Virus record (IMG/VR): IMGVR_UViG_3300037586_000175
Coordinates: 1-27,645 of that record
Reading direction: 5' to 3' (one strand)
Source: a virus
DNA: 27,645 nucleotides
Position numbers and translations under genes: made by a program. The notes beneath the pieces were generated by a model. The model was not told where the DNA came from. It was given only the letters and a program-made list of their open reading frames with translations, and did not search any database. Positions 16,049-22,594 of the stretch are shown piece after piece (positions within the stretch are counted from its first letter, which is position 1; each line of letters begins with the position of its first letter).

Positions 16049-16618
16049 ATGGGAAGTTGTACGAATTTAAGTAAGGGGCGTGGAATTGATTGCAGTAGAA
16101 GCGCAGGAGGAGTCAAAAATGTGTATCTAGCTAATTTTGAGGAGATGTCAAGCATTACAGTAACTTCAAGTGAGGTGACTGCTTTTGTCTTAGGACATTA
16201 TAAGTTGTATAAATATGCCTTACCAAAAAGAGGTGGGAGCGTAGCTGAAGTATTAAATGCTGACGCAGGAACTTTAACAGCATTATATTACACACAAGGA
16301 CTGACGATTTATTTAGATAAACTAAGCAAAGAAGATCAGGATGAATTGAGTAGATTAGGAGAATCAAAGCTTATAGCATTTGTAGAATTAAACCAAAGAA
16401 ATGCAGCAGGTCATAATGTTATATTATGCTTAGGAATTGTAAATGGCCTTAGGTTAAATTCAGGGAATAATACATCAGGGGATAATTGGTCGGCAGCTAA
16501 CGGTTATGAGTGGATTCTAACAGGGCAAGAAAAAGAGCCAATGGCTATTTGTGCTGATTATACTACAACTCCTTTAGATAATGCAGGATTCACTTACGGC
16601 TCAATTGTTACTTCATAA
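16049..16618 (+). CDS. Paralogous structural protein B (tail tube or decoration candidate)
   Basis: A 189-residue sister of the preceding protein. It aligns along its whole length: SKGRGIDCSRSAGGVKNVYL, LYKYALPK, YYTQGLTIYLDKLSKEDQ, ELNQRNAAGHNVILCLG, NGYEWILTG, FTYGSIVTS. The main differences are a shorter loop near residue 32-40 and changed surface loops. Tandem duplication followed by divergence is the simplest origin. It has its own six-copy element and lies behind a strong terminator, so it is expressed independently of the capsid. Role as tail tube subunit, tube end piece or capsid decoration is open. If one copy is the tube, the other may form a specialised ring. Confidence 0.65.
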   Translation: MGSCTNLSKGRGIDCSRSAGGVKNVYLANFEEMSSITVTSSEVTAFVLGHYKLYKYALPKRGGSVAEVLNADAGTLTALYYTQGLTIYLDKLSKEDQDELSRLGESKLIAFVELNQRNAAGHNVILCLGIVNGLRLNSGNNTSGDNWSAANGYEWILTGQEKEPMAICADYTTTPLDNAGFTYGSIVTS

Positions 16619-16638
16619 GCAAATAAATGCAATTAATT

Positions 16639-16653
16639 TCTATTATATATTAG
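16639..16653 (+). promoter_or_regulatory. Late-promoter-like element, copy 6
   Basis: TCTATTATATATTAG in the 36-nt gap before the gene starting at 16655. It is identical to copy 5 over 15 nt and is followed at once by AATG, so the start codon is 2 nt away. It probably drives the unit running through portal and lysis genes to 22154. Confidence 0.6.
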
Positions 16654-16654
16654 A

Positions 16655-17137
16655 ATGATACAACTAACTTACAAAGATTCATATTCTTTTAACATAACAA
16701 CTGAAGATGTTAGGATAGACACTTCTGTTCCTTCAAGTCAGATTAGGCATTTGTTCAAGTTTACCAATGATATGGATAAGGAGGTTAAGTATGCTTATGG
16801 TAGAACTGAAACTATTTATGATAGATACACAAAGATAACAATGACACATAATACTACTGAGAGTGCGCCTGATGGAGATATAAACTTCGTTCCGAATGGC
16901 TATTGGAAATATTCAGTATGGGAAGTAAGTTTTAATGGCACTCCTGAAGTAACTAGCACAAAAGCACCTAGAACTGAAACTGAAGCAGCAGCCGATCAAT
17001 CAGGAGTTTATGGAACAGTAAAAGGGTGTGTAGAAATAGGAAAACTATATGTAACTGAAGAATCAGGAGAAGAACAAGTACAATATACTGAGAATCCTGA
17101 ACCTTCAGGAACTAATTACATATGGTACGGACAATAG
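16655..17137 (+). CDS. Hypothetical head/tail structural protein
   Basis: A 160-residue beta-rich protein: FNITTEDVRIDTS, then SQIRHLFKFTNDMDKEVKYA, a tyrosine-rich strand (YDRYTKITMTHNT), then NGYWKYSVWEVSFNGTPEV, ending in a flexible acidic part (VTEESGEEQVQYTENPEPSG). The N-terminal strands recall small virion proteins that decorate capsids or tails in Bacteroidota phages. I recognise no family with confidence. It is the first gene of the unit headed by copy 6, whose spacing fixes the ATG at 16655. It is followed by a 25-nt A-rich spacer and a 94-residue structural protein. Confidence 0.6.
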   Translation: MIQLTYKDSYSFNITTEDVRIDTSVPSSQIRHLFKFTNDMDKEVKYAYGRTETIYDRYTKITMTHNTTESAPDGDINFVPNGYWKYSVWEVSFNGTPEVTSTKAPRTETEAAADQSGVYGTVKGCVEIGKLYVTEESGEEQVQYTENPEPSGTNYIWYGQ

Positions 17138-17162
17138 AAATAAAAAATAAAAATTTAAAAAA

Positions 17163-17447
17163 ATGGCAATAGAAAATGTACAGCAGCTTTTAACAGAGCA
17201 AATGGGAAAGAACAGATGTGATGTTATTAGCACAACAAATATGACAGGAAAAGATTATTATTGTGTTCACTTCCCTGTTGAAAGTGTTATAGCTTCAATA
17301 ACAGCTAGTAACGCAATAGCAGGGGGTGGTAGTGCAATAGCAGGGCTTCATACGACTATTCCTGCAGGAGTGACGATATTCCTTAATATCACTCAGATTC
17401 AACTTACGAGTGGTGTTGGTCTTTGTTATTATGAGCAACCTCTATAA
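17163..17447 (+). CDS. Small hypothetical structural protein
   Basis: A 94-residue protein with an N-terminal helix (ENVQQLLTEQMGKNRCDV), a beta strand ending in CVHFPVESVIASI, a glycine/alanine-rich loop (AIAGGGSAIAG), and two hydrophobic strands (TIPAGVTIFLNITQIQL, then VGLCYYEQPL). Three cysteines are spread over the chain. This shape is common for small bacteriophage proteins whose C-terminal strand carries a receptor-exposed or capsid-exposed beta domain. No function is assigned. Its stop overlaps the next start in a TAATG arrangement, so it is probably co-translated with the LamG-like protein and may work with it on the virion surface. Confidence 0.55.
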   Translation: MAIENVQQLLTEQMGKNRCDVISTTNMTGKDYYCVHFPVESVIASITASNAIAGGGSAIAGLHTTIPAGVTIFLNITQIQLTSGVGLCYYEQPL

Positions 17448-18124
17448 TGTTAGCGTTAAAACTCGGTTTAAGTTTAGTGTCCAATCGTAAATTAGGTAGT
17501 TGGCTTCCTACTGATGAAACTAGCGTTGTTGCTTGGTATCAAAATGGAGAAGGAATTACTTTAAATGGTACTGATGTTTCTCAATGGGCAGATAGTGCAA
17601 ATTCTTATGATATGGATCAAACAGATGAAGTTACTGAACAACCTGCTTATAATGCATCAACAGGTGCATTAACTTTTGATAGTTCAGGTAAAGAGAACCT
17701 ACAAACTTCATCTCAAATATCTTTAGCAGGTGATTTTACTATTGGAATTAGACTATATCCTACTGATTTTGAAAAGACTTTTTTAGGCGACAATACTGAG
17801 AACAATTATTTGTTTAAATATACAACTACATCAAATCTTAGGTTTAAAGTAGGTGGAACTGCGGGAAATATTGCTTTAGATAGTGGTACATTTGGTGATG
17901 ATTACTTAGTAATAACTAGAGATTCTGATGTTATTACTTTGCACAAAAATGGAGTGGCACAAAGCACAACAGTAACAAAATCAGGAGCAGCAAAACTTGA
18001 CGCAATAGGGATTAGGAATCCTGATGTTAATTCTTATGATGGAGAAATATTTGAAATACAAATCTTTAGTAGCACAAGTTCAGACCTAACTGCCAATGTA
18101 AATACTTACTTATCAAAATTATAA
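17447..18124 (+). CDS. LamG/concanavalin-like virion protein
   Basis: A 225-residue protein with the strand pattern of a LamG/concanavalin A-like jelly roll: VVAWYQNGEGITLNGTDVSQW, then ALTFDSSGKENLQTSS, SLAGDFTIGIRLYPTD, FLGDNTENNYLFKY, NLRFKVGGTAGNIALDSG, VITLHKNGVAQSTTV, and a closing DAIGIRNPDVNSYDGEIFEI and IFSSTSSDLTANVNTYL. The pair 'tryptophan/aspartate near start plus YDGEIFEIQIF near end' is typical of such domains in Bacteroidota phage virions, where they are thought to bind host polysaccharide. It is preceded by an overlapping small structural gene and followed by the portal gene after 1 nt. Sugar binding is inferred from fold likeness, not shown. Confidence 0.68.
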   Translation: MLALKLGLSLVSNRKLGSWLPTDETSVVAWYQNGEGITLNGTDVSQWADSANSYDMDQTDEVTEQPAYNASTGALTFDSSGKENLQTSSQISLAGDFTIGIRLYPTDFEKTFLGDNTENNYLFKYTTTSNLRFKVGGTAGNIALDSGTFGDDYLVITRDSDVITLHKNGVAQSTTVTKSGAAKLDAIGIRNPDVNSYDGEIFEIQIFSSTSSDLTANVNTYLSKL

Positions 18125-18125
18125 T

Positions 18126-19967
18126 ATGGAAAATATTTTATCAATCAATTTAGAATCATCAACATCTCCTATAATACAAGAGGTAAGAGGGCGTGACTAT
18201 ATTGAGTATGGCACAGATGAGTGGCGTAATTTATACCCTCAGTTCCTTATAGACTTGTATTACAATTCTAGTACACACGCTGCCATTATTAATGCCACAA
18301 GTGATATGATAGCAGGAACGGACATCATAGCTTTAGAAGATGACAACTTAGAAGCTTATGTTGGTCTTAAAAAGTTCCTAGCAAATGCTAATGGAAACGA
18401 AACTTTGCACGAAGTAATAAAGAAGATAGCTTTTGACTTTAAACTTCAGGGTGGTTATGCACTTAATATAATTTGGAGTCAGGACAGACAGAGTATAGCT
18501 GCTATTCATCACATTCCTGTTGAACGAGTTAGAGCAGGGAAACCAAATGAACTAGGAAAAGTAGATACTTATTTTGTAAGTGCTGATTGGTCAAATACAA
18601 GAGCTAACAAACCACAACCTGTTCCTGCTTTTAATGTGAATGATAGAAGCACACCAAGTCAAATACTATATACAGGTTCTTACAGTCCTAATATGGACGT
18701 ATATCATACTCCTGACTACAACTGTATGAATTGGGCTTTAATAGATCAGCAAATATCCATTTTTCACCTCAACAACATAAACAATTCATTCTCAGGCAGT
18801 TACGTGTTTTCCTTTAATAATGGCATACCTTCACGAGAGGAACGTCAGCAAGTAGAGAAAAGTTTAACAGAGAAATTTACTTCTGCTTCAAATGCAGGTA
18901 GATTCTTGCTTAGTTTTTCTGATAGTAGAGATAATTCTCCTGAAGTTACTCCTTTAAATACAGCAAATTTAGACAAACAATATATCGCACTCCAAGAACT
19001 CATATTGCAGAACGTCCTGACAGGACACAGATGCACGAGTCCTATGCTTGTTGGAATTAACTCAGAAAATGGATTTGGATCAAATGAACAAGAGTTGAAT
19101 AGTGCTTTTGAAATATATTTAAACACGGTGGTAAAGCCGTTTCAAAATAATATCTTAAAGACTTTAAGTAAAATCCTTACAGTAAATGGAATCAATTTAC
19201 CTTTAGAGTTTGTTCAGAGCAAACCGATAACGACTATGTTTACTGTTGAAGATATGAAGGCAGTAATGACGACTGAGGAGATTCGTAAAGAAATGGGATT
19301 ACCTGAACTAACAGAAGAAGTGGTTGAGGAAGAAAACAAAGAAACACTTAGTTCAGAAAAAACAGAGCTTGAAAGTTGGATTGAAGAATTTGGGGAAGAT
19401 ATGCCTGAAGATTGGGAAATGGTAGATGAAGAAATAGTAGATGGAGAACATAATGATTTTGATTTTGAAAAAGTTTTAAATGAAGAAGCTAATGAAAAAC
19501 TAGAACTAGCTTCAACAGTAAAAGCAACTCCTAATAAAAGAAGTGAACAAGATGGCGTAAATAAATCTTACAATGATTATTATAAGGTCAGGTATGTTTA
19601 TGCAACAGATAATTTCTTAACAAACAAATCAGGGACTAGCAGGAGTTTTTGCAAACAAATGGTTGCAGCTAATAAATTATATACTAAAGAGGATTTGGTT
19701 AATGCTAATAGTCAAAGGGTAAATAAGGGGTTTGGGCATAATGGTCGGTCATATAATATTTTTCTCTATAAGGGCGGACCTCAATGCCGACATTTTTTCT
19801 TAAGAAGAATTTACAAGACTTCTTTAAGAGCAGCTAAGAGTAAAATATCAAGTAGTCAATTAATCTCTTATACTAAAGCTAAGTCAGAAGGATTTACAGC
19901 AGAAAGAAATGACAAACTAGTAGCAATAGCACCACAAAGAATGAGGAATAACGGATATTACAATTAA
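18126..19967 (+). CDS. Portal protein with C-terminal Cys/His (MuF-like?) domain
   Basis: A 613-residue protein. Residues 1-390 have the portal layout: LYYNSSTHAAIINATSDMIAG, DFKLQGGYALNIIW, IHHIPVERVRAGK, then a helical stem (NLDKQYIALQELILQNVL), LVGINSENGFGSNEQELNSA, and VVKPFQNNILKTLSKIL. These form the ring through which DNA enters the head. Residues 395-465 are acidic linker. Residues 475-613 form an extra domain: KVRYVYATDNFLTNK, then SFCKQM with C509 and, 45 residues later, QCRH with C554 and H556. The FC...CRH layout is like MuF/head-morphogenesis domains, so this may be a fused portal and head-morphogenesis module. The portal gene is usually next to terL; here they are about 15 kb apart. 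Confidence 0.85.
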   Translation: MENILSINLESSTSPIIQEVRGRDYIEYGTDEWRNLYPQFLIDLYYNSSTHAAIINATSDMIAGTDIIALEDDNLEAYVGLKKFLANANGNETLHEVIKKIAFDFKLQGGYALNIIWSQDRQSIAAIHHIPVERVRAGKPNELGKVDTYFVSADWSNTRANKPQPVPAFNVNDRSTPSQILYTGSYSPNMDVYHTPDYNCMNWALIDQQISIFHLNNINNSFSGSYVFSFNNGIPSREERQQVEKSLTEKFTSASNAGRFLLSFSDSRDNSPEVTPLNTANLDKQYIALQELILQNVLTGHRCTSPMLVGINSENGFGSNEQELNSAFEIYLNTVVKPFQNNILKTLSKILTVNGINLPLEFVQSKPITTMFTVEDMKAVMTTEEIRKEMGLPELTEEVVEEENKETLSSEKTELESWIEEFGEDMPEDWEMVDEEIVDGEHNDFDFEKVLNEEANEKLELASTVKATPNKRSEQDGVNKSYNDYYKVRYVYATDNFLTNKSGTSRSFCKQMVAANKLYTKEDLVNANSQRVNKGFGHNGRSYNIFLYKGGPQCRHFFLRRIYKTSLRAAKSKISSSQLISYTKAKSEGFTAERNDKLVAIAPQRMRNNGYYN

Positions 19968-19972
19968 AGATT

Positions 19973-20473
19973 ATGGCATACGTATTATTTATATCAGAAG
20001 ATAAATTAAAAGATAGCACAGCTATCAACGGAAACGTGGACGTGGATTTCTTATTGCCATATGTAAGAGTTTCGCAGAAAATATATGTAGAAACTAAACT
20101 TGGTACAGATCTTTATGACAAGCTTCAATCAGAAATAACAGCAGGAACTTTAGCAGGAGATTATAAAACTTTAGTAGATGATTACATTGGGGATATGTTG
20201 GTGCAATGGGCTTTTTACGAATGTATGCCTTTTTTACGCTTTAAAATTCAGAATGGCAACATCTATTCTAAGACATCAGAAACGGGAAATGCTTTAAGTG
20301 AAACTGAAGCTTCTAGTTTGCGTGAAGAAGTTAGGAATACGGCAGAATATTATACAGAAAGACTTGTTACTTACTTATGTAATAACAGTTCTTTATTCCC
20401 TGAATATAAAACTTCAAGCGGTGCAGATGTAACACCTGATACTGACGCTTATTACTCAGGAATAAATATATGA
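19973..20473 (+). CDS. Head-tail adaptor (DUF6712-like)
   Basis: A 166-residue mostly helical protein directly after the portal. VDFLLPYVRVSQKIYVETKLGTDLYDKL at residues 22-49, then DYKTLVDDYIGDMLVQWAFYECMPFLRFKI, and ASSLREEVRNTAEYYTERLVTYL match the DUF6712 family of Bacteroidota phages, thought to be head-tail connectors of the gp6/gp15 type that bind under the portal ring. Helix-only composition, length and position after the portal agree. Its stop codon overlaps a small basic gene (ATGA at 20470-20473). The C-terminal extension (SGADVTPDTDAYYSGINI) is flexible, as in related proteins that insert a tail into the portal. Confidence 0.78.
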   Translation: MAYVLFISEDKLKDSTAINGNVDVDFLLPYVRVSQKIYVETKLGTDLYDKLQSEITAGTLAGDYKTLVDDYIGDMLVQWAFYECMPFLRFKIQNGNIYSKTSETGNALSETEASSLREEVRNTAEYYTERLVTYLCNNSSLFPEYKTSSGADVTPDTDAYYSGINI

Positions 20474-20595
20474 AAAAACATTACAAGCCAAAAACAATAA
20501 ACATAACTAAACTTAAATCATACTTAAATAATGCCGATAAGAAAAGCAGTACAAGACGTAGTGGAAGTAGTGGGGGTAAACGCAACAATTCTTAG
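20470..20595 (+). CDS. Small basic protein overlapping the next gene
   Basis: A 41-residue reading frame starting in an ATGA overlap with the adaptor gene and ending at TAG 20593-20595. The product is very basic, with MKKHYKPKTINITKLKSY at the start and a serine/arginine/glycine end (STRRSGSSGGKRNNS). It overlaps the following membrane-protein gene by 65 nt in another frame. The coupled start and the strongly basic sequence support a real gene; shortness and the long overlap are against it. No function is recognised. A nucleic-acid-binding or membrane-anionic-lipid-contacting peptide is possible. Confidence 0.5.
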   Translation: MKKHYKPKTINITKLKSYLNNADKKSSTRRSGSSGGKRNNS

Positions 20596-20722
20596 CGTAA
20601 CAACATTTACAAATTTAGAAACAATATTGAAGATAGCTTTATTAGTTATCTCAATTATATATACAGCAGATAAATGGTGGTATCACAAAAAGCAAAGAGA
20701 TGAAAAAAATAAAGCTGAATAG
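20531..20722 (+). CDS. Small membrane protein, holin-like candidate
   Basis: The 63-residue protein has one strong membrane segment (ILKIALLVISIIYTADKWW, residues about 31-49) followed by a very charged tail (YHKKQRDEKNKAE), with a polar N-terminus (MPIRKAVQDVVEV). One membrane helix plus a basic C-terminal tail fits class III-type holins or pinholin-like proteins, and it sits at the start of the lysis cassette before a DUF5675 putative endolysin. It could also be a spanin-like or membrane-scaffold protein. The preceding small gene overlaps its first 65 nt. Confidence 0.55.
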   Translation: MPIRKAVQDVVEVVGVNATILSVTTFTNLETILKIALLVISIIYTADKWWYHKKQRDEKNKAE

Positions 20723-20748
20723 TTCTAACCCTAAGTATAAAAAGAAAG

Positions 20749-21231
20749 ATGAAAACCCTGTTAAAGTTCGTAATGAATTTGTTAAAGAAATTAAGGGAGT
20801 TAAAATCTACAAAACCTATTTTGAGTAATATCAATTTACTTATAATAAGAGATACATTCTCTGAAAAAAGTACAATCGGTAAACTCTTTATAAATGGAGA
20901 GTTATTTTGTGATACATTAGAATTACCTTATATTAATAATGAAAGAAGTATATCTTGTATTCCTGCGGGGAGGTATAAAGTAAGATTAAGAACTGCAAGA
21001 GAATCAGCAACAAGAGATTATTTACACCTATTAATTCAAGATGTTCCTGATAGGGATTACATCTTATTTCACAGGGGTAATTCAGCTAAAGATACTAGGG
21101 GTTGTATTCTAGTAGGGAACGGTCGCCAACAAGACGTTGTTGAAAACTCACGCTTGGCTATGGACTTAATAATCAAAGAAATACTTAATTTAGGCGGCGA
21201 AAACATTAATTTAATAATCAAAAATAAATAA
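20749..21231 (+). CDS. DUF5675 protein, candidate endolysin
   Basis: A 160-residue protein. Residues 28-155 match the DUF5675 family: LLIIRDTFSEKSTIGKLFIN, FCDTLELP, SISCIPAGRYKVRLR, DYILFHRGNSAKDTRGCILV. H108, D115 and C119 lie in HRGNSAKDTRGC, close in spirit to the H...GC of L,D-transpeptidase/carboxypeptidase folds. The family is found in phage lysis cassettes and is proposed to cut or edit peptidoglycan; this is not proven here. Residues 1-20 are basic with hydrophobic residues (MKTLLKFVMNLLKKLRELKS), perhaps an amphipathic helix that binds membrane rather than a cleavable signal. Small membrane-protein genes lie on both sides. Confidence 0.78.
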   Translation: MKTLLKFVMNLLKKLRELKSTKPILSNINLLIIRDTFSEKSTIGKLFINGELFCDTLELPYINNERSISCIPAGRYKVRLRTARESATRDYLHLLIQDVPDRDYILFHRGNSAKDTRGCILVGNGRQQDVVENSRLAMDLIIKEILNLGGENINLIIKNK

Positions 21232-21232
21232 A

Positions 21233-21421
21233 ATGAAGAATTACATTATCACAAAACTTCTTACATCTAAGAAGGTATGGTTAGGAATTTCATCTATTGT
21301 TGTTCCTATAATCGCAACTCTTTTAGGAGCTGATGAAGATGCTGTTTCAAAGATTTGGTGGAGCTTACTAGCAATGCTTGGTGGACAATCATTTGCAGAC
21401 TTTGGAAAAGAAAGTAAGTAA
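21233..21421 (+). CDS. Holin-like membrane protein
   Basis: A 62-residue protein starting 1 nt after the DUF5675 stop. Residues 14-31 (KVWLGISSIVVPIIATLL) are a clear membrane helix. Residues 40-52 (KIWWSLLAMLGGQ) could be a second short hydrophobic helix, with a polar loop holding DED between them and a charged end (FADFGKESK). Two helices with a short acidic turn suit a small holin. Together with the single-helix protein at 20531 it brackets the endolysin candidate. The following metallophosphoesterase begins inside its last codons. Which of the two membrane proteins is the true holin cannot be decided from sequence. Confidence 0.65.
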   Translation: MKNYIITKLLTSKKVWLGISSIVVPIIATLLGADEDAVSKIWWSLLAMLGGQSFADFGKESK

Positions 21422-22154
21422 CAGATACAGACTTAAACCTCACGAGATTCAAGTAATAGAGAATTTGAGGAGTAAAAGGGTAAATCGGTTGGTGGTTGGT
21501 GACATCCATCTTCCGTACACCCATAAAAATTATTTGCAGCATTGTATAGATACTTATCACAAACACAATTGTAATGCTGTTTCTATGACAGGTGATTTGA
21601 TAGATTCCCATTTTGCTTCTTTTCATCATACATCTACTGAAACAGATGGGAAGTATGAATTGACAATGGCAATAGAGCAAATGAAAGATTGGTATCAGGC
21701 ATTTAATAACGATACTGTACCTAATGGAATAAGCGTAACTCTTGGAAATCACGATTTAATAATTGCTAGGAAGGCAGAAGATTCAGGAATAGATAAGAGA
21801 TGGGTAAGAAACCTTAATGAAGTTCTTGGCTGTCCTGATTGGAAATTTGAAGAACAATTTGTACACGACAACGTATTATATACTCACGGAACAGGTTGTA
21901 GTGGTAAGGGTATAATGAAAAGAGTTCAGAATTGGGGATCTTCTATGGTACAGGGTCATATTCATACCCAAAGTTTCGTGGATTATACAGCGTCTTTAAA
22001 TGACCTCAAATTCGGCTTACAGTCCCCTTGTGGTATAGACTATAAAAGTTTTGCCTATGGATATGCTAAGTTTCACACCGCTAAACCTATTTTGGGTTGT
22101 GCTGTCATATTGGATTCAGGCAGACTTCCTATAATAGAACCAATGCCTTTATAG
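21402..22154 (+). CDS. Calcineurin-like metallophosphoesterase (TTG start)
   Basis: A 250-residue protein carrying all metal-binding blocks of the calcineurin-like phosphoesterase family, in order: VVGDIH (31-36), MTGDLID (62-68), LGNHD (114-118), YTHGTG and GHIH. Two metal ions in this fold hydrolyse phosphomono- or diesters; the substrate here is unknown. The frame has no ATG before the active-site region. Candidate starts are TTG at 21378, GTG at 21381, TTG at 21393 and TTG at 21402. I chose 21402 because it keeps the conserved NRYRLKPHE segment and gives the smallest overlap (20 nt) with the holin-like gene. It is the last gene before the control region at 22155, so it ends the late unit. 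It may be a DNA/RNA phosphatase or a cyclic-nucleotide-type phosphodiesterase; I do not choose. Confidence 0.85.
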   Translation: MEKKVSNRYRLKPHEIQVIENLRSKRVNRLVVGDIHLPYTHKNYLQHCIDTYHKHNCNAVSMTGDLIDSHFASFHHTSTETDGKYELTMAIEQMKDWYQAFNNDTVPNGISVTLGNHDLIIARKAEDSGIDKRWVRNLNEVLGCPDWKFEEQFVHDNVLYTHGTGCSGKGIMKRVQNWGSSMVQGHIHTQSFVDYTASLNDLKFGLQSPCGIDYKSFAYGYAKFHTAKPILGCAVILDSGRLPIIEPMPL

Positions 22155-22205
22155 ACACTACCCTTTGCGTTCTAAGGCACTTTCACATCTTTTTAATGGT
22201 AATAT

Positions 22206-22236
22206 ACTAGACAGCACCTAAAGTCGCTTATCTAGT
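22206..22236. repeat. Imperfect hairpin in the control region
   Basis: ACTAGA (22206-22211) and TCTAGT (22231-22236) are perfect complements. Inside them AGC (22213-22215) pairs with GCT (22226-22228), leaving a 10-nt loop. There is no T-tract after it, so it is not a standard terminator. It may be an RNA structure at the late transcript's 3' end or a protein site. Confidence 0.45.
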
Positions 22237-22245
22237 CAAAACACT

Positions 22246-22266
22246 ATTAACACTTGAATTGTTAAT
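22246..22266. repeat. Inverted repeat, operator candidate
   Basis: ATTAACA (22246-22252) and TGTTAAT (22260-22266) are perfect complements separated by CTTGAAT. The centre lies about 38 nt before the -33 box of the early promoter, a distance suiting an activator or a repressor site. A further TGTTAAA half-site at 22284-22290 adjoins the promoter. Half-sites of this A/T-rich type are common by chance, so only the paired site is notable. Confidence 0.45.
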
Positions 22267-22293
22267 AACTTTGGTAAAAAGTATGTTAAAAGT

Positions 22294-22323
22294 TTGGTTA
22301 GTAAGTTTTTTATTGTATCTTTG
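22294..22323 (+). promoter_or_regulatory. Early promoter, Bacteroidota housekeeping type
   Basis: TTG at 22294-22296 and TATCTTTG at 22316-22323 are 19 nt apart. TAnnTTTG with an upstream TTG and 19-21 nt spacing is the primary-sigma promoter consensus in Bacteroidota, so host RNA polymerase should read this unaided. It faces the early gene cluster starting at 22351, leaving a leader of roughly 20 nt. Confidence 0.8.
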
Positions 22324-22350
22324 TCCTATAAATAATTTAAAAAAAAGAAA

Positions 22351-22593
22351 ATGGAAAACTTTAAAATTGTGAATAGGAACACAGGAGCTACTTACTTCCT
22401 AAATGAAAAAGAAAAAGAAACTTTCTTTAAGAGAAACTACTTTTACAAAGATGGAGAATATAAATATGACATTCAATATCTAACTCAGGAGAAAGCAAGA
22501 AGAAAGGATAAGATGTTAGATGTATTGGCTCACTTATGTATAATAGGAGCTTCAATGTTGGCTACAATAATCTACATTCAAACATACTGCTAA
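22351..22593 (+). CDS. First early gene: small membrane-anchored protein
   Basis: An 80-residue protein with a polar body (MENFKIVNRNTGATYFLNEK, then FFKRNYFYKDGEYKYDIQYL) and one C-terminal membrane helix (LAHLCIIGASMLATIIYIQTY, residues about 59-79) preceded by the basic stretch ARRKDK. The topology prediction is a cytosolic N-terminal domain anchored by its tail. It is the first gene after the early promoter, and the ATG follows an A-rich leader. First early genes often encode host-takeover or superinfection-exclusion factors; the tail anchor would suit either, but no homologous family is recognised, so this is only a suggestion. Confidence 0.7.
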   Translation: MENFKIVNRNTGATYFLNEKEKETFFKRNYFYKDGEYKYDIQYLTQEKARRKDKMLDVLAHLCIIGASMLATIIYIQTYC

Positions 22594-22594
22594 G

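Larger units (their letters stand above)
22155..22350. other. 196-nt intergenic control region between late and early units
   Basis: No credible gene is present on either strand. The region holds, left to right, a pyrimidine-rich stretch after the late stop codon, a hairpin-capable repeat (22206-22236), a perfect 7-bp inverted repeat (22246-22266), a Bacteroidota-type promoter (22294-22323) and an A-rich leader ending at the ATG at 22351. It is the longest gene-free stretch in the window and separates late genes from early genes. Confidence 0.75.

Noticed and set aside
20700-20828. 42-codon frame starting at ATG 20700 between the holin-like and DUF5675 genes
   Set aside because: It overlaps the end of one gene by 23 nt and the start of the other by 80 nt. 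Its beginning loosely resembles the ParB-like start of the methyltransferase, but the likeness is weak and may come from A-rich codons; I could not support it as a gene.
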